From the IMG/VR virus record IMGVR_UViG_3300042914_004234, positions 1 to 35,920 of that record: a DNA stretch of 35,920 nt; one strand, given 5' to 3'. Made by a program: the position numbers and the translations under genes. This document shows positions 32,416 to 35,920 of the stretch, one piece after another (positions within the stretch are counted from its first letter, which is position 1; every line of letters begins with the position of its first letter). The notes under the pieces were generated by a model. That model was not told the DNA's origin and searched no databases. It worked only from the letters and a program-made list of their open reading frames with translations. Source of the DNA: a virus.

Positions 32416-35306
32416 GCTCGAACATCCCTTTCATCGACATGGCCGAGTACTTCCGTGGGCTCAAGACGGCGGAGGATGCGAAAGCACCTGCGCCCGCTGC
32501 AGCTCCGCCTCCCGAGCAGGTCCTGCCGATGTACGCCCAGCTCGCAAACCTCAAGACCTCGCTGGCGATGGCCTACCGCGTCTACTCCGAGTCGCTCCGC
32601 GGGGAAGCCAACACGGCTCTCGGCGAGCACTTCAAAGAGCACTCCGAGCACCACCTCGAGGACGCCGACTGGTTCATCCGCCGGTGCTCGGTCCTCGGAG
32701 GCCCGACCGACTTCGGCGAGATCCAGCTCCCGCCGCCCGCCACGGACACCCAAACCATCGTGCGAACGCTGGCCTCGTTGGAGGAGCAGAGCATCGCCGC
32801 GCTCAACGAGCTCCGCCCCCTGGTGGAGGGCAGCCCCTCGCAGTACGAGCTCGAGGGTATGCTGTCGCGGGACCAGCACCACCTCGACGACATGTGGCAG
32901 CACATCCCGGACACCCCGGCGACGAGCGCGGTGCAACCCGCTGGCCCCCCTCCGCCCCCCGCCCCTGCGGAGTCCGTACCGAAGCAGGCCAATACCGTGG
33001 GCGCAGTTGCCGCCACCGGGAAGCATGCCCCCGTGCAGGCCCCTCCGGCGCTGCAGGGTGCGGCTGCGGGTCAGCATCCGGTGAAGATGGCGTGGATCAA
33101 GACCGCTGCGCGTACGTACGACCTCGGGGAAGGTACGGCGCGCGACGGCAACGCCTTCGCTGTGAAGTCGGAGCCGTCCCAGCTCGAGCTCGCCATGGCT
33201 CTCCAGGGCAAGATGGACGGGGACTTCCATGCCGCCAAGGGGCACGGCAAGCACCTCACGATGTTCTCCCCCGCTGCGCTTGGCGGCGGTGGGGCGATCG
33301 AGCTCGGTGCGCACAACCACGGCACGCTCATCCCCGCGGGGGGCGCCACTCGGGGGCACCTCCTCAAGCAGTACGGGAAGGGCCCAAGCATCTCCCCCGC
33401 GATGATGGACAGCATCGAGCGGAACGACGGGGATGTGCGGGAGCAGCTCGCCATGAACGGTGTGAAGGTCGGACGGAACCTCCGACTCGAAGCCGCTTTG
33501 GGGCACATCAAGAAGGCTGCGTTCCGTACCGACGAAGAGAACGTCGAGACGGGGCGTCAGCGCGCCATCGCGAACCTCTCCTCGGGGTTCACCTCGGACA
33601 GGTACACCTCCGGTGAACGCCACGGTCAACTCCTCGGCAAGCTCACCGGTGCGGGTGCGGGTGCACTGGCGGGAGCCATGGCAGCTCGCAAGGAGTCGAT
33701 CCCCGTCCGCCTGGCCGCGGGGCTTGGGGCAGGGGCGCTCGGTGGGTCGCTCGGTGGAGCTCTCGGGAAGGTCGTGGGGCAGGACCGTGACGCCACGAAC
33801 TTCTACCGGGAGCACTCGAAAGAGGCGGCATGCCTCGGTGACGTGGCGGAAGAGATGCGCCCGGCGGGCCGCATCCTGGCCGACGCACAGAAGCTCACCC
33901 AGGGTCTGGGGGAGTCGTTCGAGCTCGGTGGCCGAAACCCCAAGGATGCCAAGAGCTCTTGGAATCATCCGAAGCGACACCCCAGCGTGAAGGAGGCATC
34001 GCTCAAGGAGAAGGCAGTCGAATTCGGGAAGAAAGTGATCGGCGGAAAGAGTCGGGAAGCGCTACTCGAAGCTTCGGGCCGAGCTGCTGCCAAATCGGAT
34101 AGGCATTTCGACAAGGCTGGGCTCCTGAGGCGTGGAATGGCCCGGTCCAACGACACCTCCAGCAAACGATACGTGATTGCCCGAGAAGGGCACGCGGACC
34201 ACTTTCAGAAAGGTAGAATCGAAGGTCTGGAGGCCAGGGCACTAAAGGGGGACGCGGACCGCCTGGTCGGCGACAGAATTGAAGGGGGTGCAAAGGTGCT
34301 CGGTGTCCTTGGCTCCACGGCTGGCGCTGCAGGCCTACTAGTGCACCAGACAAAAAATGGGGGCCAAGGGGGGGCCAAGGAAGCCTCCGACCCGTTCACC
34401 CGGATGATGCAGGGGTGGGCCAAGACGGCGAACGCCCTCGTGCACGAGCCTGACCCTGCCGTCGCGGAGTACATCGCCCGGGAAGAGCAAGCGCGGATGC
34501 AGCAAGAGGCCCAGGAGTCCGAGTACCTTCGAAGCCAGCTGCAGGCGGCGCACGCGGAGCTCGAGTCGAAGGACCAGGAAGTCCAGCAGCTGCAGCAGAG
34601 CGTGGGCCAGCTCCAGGAGCAGACCCAGATGCAGCAGGACACGATCGCCACCGCCCAAGCCACCACGGAGGGGGCGATGGGGTCGGTCGTGCAGAAGTCG
34701 AATGAGCTCATGAAGCAGATGCAGCTCACGTCGAACCTGTCCCAGGCGCACCAGATGATGAAGGAGCAGCTGCAGTCCCTGGCTCAGATGCCGTCGCCCC
34801 CGCTGACGGGGGGAGAGTCCGCCGCGACCGACCAGGCCGCGTCGGACGAGCTCGCCATGCAAGACCAGGCCGCGGCCGAGCAGGAAGCCGCGGCGGCGGG
34901 TCAACAGCCCGGCGTCCCGGCAGAAGGCGGCTCACCTCCGCCTGGCGGGCAGGGCGAGGCAGGTCCTCCGAAGGTGGCGGGTCTCCCCCACGGCCTCTTG
35001 GGCGGTGGCATCGGAGCCCTGGCCGGGGCGGGGTCGGTGTTGTTGGCCAGCAAGGAGCGGGCGAAGATCGACGAGCTCATCGGCAAGATGGAGCAGTCGG
35101 ACAGCAAGGGCTTCTCCCACGCCATGGCCCTGGCCCACCTCAAGCATCAGTCGAACCTCGCACAAATCGCCGCAGACCACCCCGGTAGGTCCGCGTTGGT
35201 GGCTGGCGTTCTCGGCGGACAAGCCGGCATGGGCGTCGAGTCCAACATCCGGCACCTGCTGAAGGGCGAACCCTACCATCCGCTGCACAACGCGGAGCTC
35301 AAGTGA
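32412..35306 (+). CDS. Large multi-domain protein: ferritin-like bundle, glycine zippers, coiled coil
   Basis: 964 residues from a GTG at 32412 overlapping the previous stop as GTGA; the open frame begins eight codons earlier but inside the neighbour. Residues about 38-165 look like a four-helix ferritin-like domain, with helix 2 matching bacterioferritin in HLEDADWFIRRCSVLGGP, helix 3 LASLEEQSIAAL and helix 4 RDQHHLDDMW. The middle has a KTAA motif and an alpha/beta region, then zipper segments near 415-455. A module with different codon use spans about 526-655. A Gln/Glu-rich coiled coil lies at about 690-800, with another zipper at about 858-877. The length and mix suggest an internal virion or ejection protein. 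Iron binding is uncertain because only some ligands fit. Confidence 0.7.
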   Translation: MSSNIPFIDMAEYFRGLKTAEDAKAPAPAAAPPPEQVLPMYAQLANLKTSLAMAYRVYSESLRGEANTALGEHFKEHSEHHLEDADWFIRRCSVLGGPTDFGEIQLPPPATDTQTIVRTLASLEEQSIAALNELRPLVEGSPSQYELEGMLSRDQHHLDDMWQHIPDTPATSAVQPAGPPPPPAPAESVPKQANTVGAVAATGKHAPVQAPPALQGAAAGQHPVKMAWIKTAARTYDLGEGTARDGNAFAVKSEPSQLELAMALQGKMDGDFHAAKGHGKHLTMFSPAALGGGGAIELGAHNHGTLIPAGGATRGHLLKQYGKGPSISPAMMDSIERNDGDVREQLAMNGVKVGRNLRLEAALGHIKKAAFRTDEENVETGRQRAIANLSSGFTSDRYTSGERHGQLLGKLTGAGAGALAGAMAARKESIPVRLAAGLGAGALGGSLGGALGKVVGQDRDATNFYREHSKEAACLGDVAEEMRPAGRILADAQKLTQGLGESFELGGRNPKDAKSSWNHPKRHPSVKEASLKEKAVEFGKKVIGGKSREALLEASGRAAAKSDRHFDKAGLLRRGMARSNDTSSKRYVIAREGHADHFQKGRIEGLEARALKGDADRLVGDRIEGGAKVLGVLGSTAGAAGLLVHQTKNGGQGGAKEASDPFTRMMQGWAKTANALVHEPDPAVAEYIAREEQARMQQEAQESEYLRSQLQAAHAELESKDQEVQQLQQSVGQLQEQTQMQQDTIATAQATTEGAMGSVVQKSNELMKQMQLTSNLSQAHQMMKEQLQSLAQMPSPPLTGGESAATDQAASDELAMQDQAAAEQEAAAAGQQPGVPAEGGSPPPGGQGEAGPPKVAGLPHGLLGGGIGALAGAGSVLLASKERAKIDELIGKMEQSDSKGFSHAMALAHLKHQSNLAQIAADHPGRSALVAGVLGGQAGMGVESNIRHLLKGEPYHPLHNAELK

Positions 35307-35920
35307 TTCAGGTCCAGCGACTCCGAGTTCGCTCGCTCGACGTGAGGACGTACACCTTGGCCTGGGAGATCCAGGACACCACCGAGGATGTGTACGACTA
35401 CACGTTCGTGATCGAGCGCTCGGAGTCGCAGGCCGGCCCCTGGGACGAGCTCAGCCATCCGTTCCGCGACCGGTACCGATTTCGGGACACCACGCTTCCG
35501 TTGGCGTCGCCAACCCGCACGATGTTCTACCGTATCCGCGTGACCCACACCCCAAGTGGGGAGGTCACGTACTCCGATGTGGTGGACGCCCAGCCGGAAG
35601 CGGACCTCATCACGAAGGAAGTCCGTCGGCACATGGGGCTCCTCATCCGGGAGTTCACAGGCCGTCGTGCTTGGCTGCTACCCACCCGGACTTTCGGGCA
35701 GAAGTGCACGAACTGCCGCAACACCGTGCTGGCTTCGAAGCGCACGGGTCGGTGTCTCGACTGCTACGACACGGGGTTCTTGCGCGGGTTTCTCGCCCCC
35801 ATCGAGCTCTGGATTCAAGTCGATCCGACGAGCCCGCTCACGAAGCAGGCGTCGGGGTTCGGCGACATGTCCGCTGCCGTGACTACGGCACGGTGCGTGG
35901 ATGTAGACGGGATCAAGCCG
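35303..35920 (+). CDS. FN3-like domain plus zinc ribbon protein, 3' end outside the window
   Basis: The frame is open from the GTG at 35303 (GTGA overlap with the previous stop) to the window end, 206 codons. Residues about 1-100 look like a fibronectin type III domain: RSLDVRTYTLAWEIQD, YDYTFVIERSESQAGPWDEL, TMFYRIRVTHTPSGEVTYSD with the expected Trp and Tyr positions. Residues 135/138 and 151/154 are CxxC pairs (CTNC, CLDC) forming a zinc ribbon followed by DTGFLRGFLAPIELW. It is probably a connector- or tail-associated structural protein, since FN3 folds are common in tail proteins; the full length is not visible. Confidence 0.7.
   Translation, partial: MIQVQRLRVRSLDVRTYTLAWEIQDTTEDVYDYTFVIERSESQAGPWDELSHPFRDRYRFRDTTLPLASPTRTMFYRIRVTHTPSGEVTYSDVVDAQPEADLITKEVRRHMGLLIREFTGRRAWLLPTRTFGQKCTNCRNTVLASKRTGRCLDCYDTGFLRGFLAPIELWIQVDPTSPLTKQASGFGDMSAAVTTARCVDVDGIKP

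Noticed and set aside
32397-33980. 527-codon minus-strand frame opposite the ferritin-like gene
   Set aside because: Shadow frame without ribosome site. It would conflict with the GTGA-coupled plus-strand gene.

Overview
The window reads as part of a large tailed bacteriophage (Caudoviricetes) genome, either free or as a metagenomic contig. The core virion genes are all here: portal, large terminase, HK97-type prohead protease, charged scaffold-like protein, HK97-fold major capsid protein and baseplate spike. Base composition is high-GC (roughly 60-65% by eye), coding density is near complete, and many genes touch through ATGA, GTGA or TGATG overlaps. No host gene, tRNA, rRNA, CRISPR array or insertion sequence is visible, and the host cannot be identified from this sequence.

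Layout. 1-3277 (+): a gene cut by the window edge, a glycine-zipper membrane protein and a portal with a zinc ribbon. 3311-7086 (-): a compact five-gene operon, convergent with the portal across a shared terminator. It encodes a 25-residue membrane micropeptide, an unknown protein, a duplicated zinc-binding protein, a MoxR-type AAA+ ATPase and a VWA/metallopeptidase-like protein. 7169-14599 (+): a single giant gene encoding a fused beta-beta' multisubunit-type RNA polymerase, interrupted by a LAGLIDADG intein in a conserved beta motif. 14599-19893 (+): baseplate spike, a strongly hydrophobic repeat protein and three unknown, probably virion-associated genes. 19763-22457: the large terminase (+) flanked on each side by a small minus-strand gene. 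22478-30432 (+): capsid block with two unknown proteins, prohead protease, scaffold-like protein, a terminator, a membrane/LEA-repeat protein, a small helical protein, a possible decoration protein, the major capsid protein and a strong terminator. 30524-35920 (+): connector/tail-side small genes, a 964-residue protein with an N-terminal ferritin-like bundle, glycine zippers and a coiled coil, and a truncated FN3 plus zinc-ribbon gene.

How it fits together. The plus-strand genes make the head, packaging motor and parts of the tail. The polymerase gene sits inside this late block and is translationally coupled to the spike gene, so it could be carried in the virion or could drive late transcription; the sequence alone does not decide. 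A short K-x-A-[S/A/G] motif recurs through most of the unknown structural proteins and the capsid/protease genes, often near the N terminus, but is almost absent from portal, terminase and polymerase. This points to a shared targeting, assembly or processing signal. No stretch longer than 300 bases lacks a gene.
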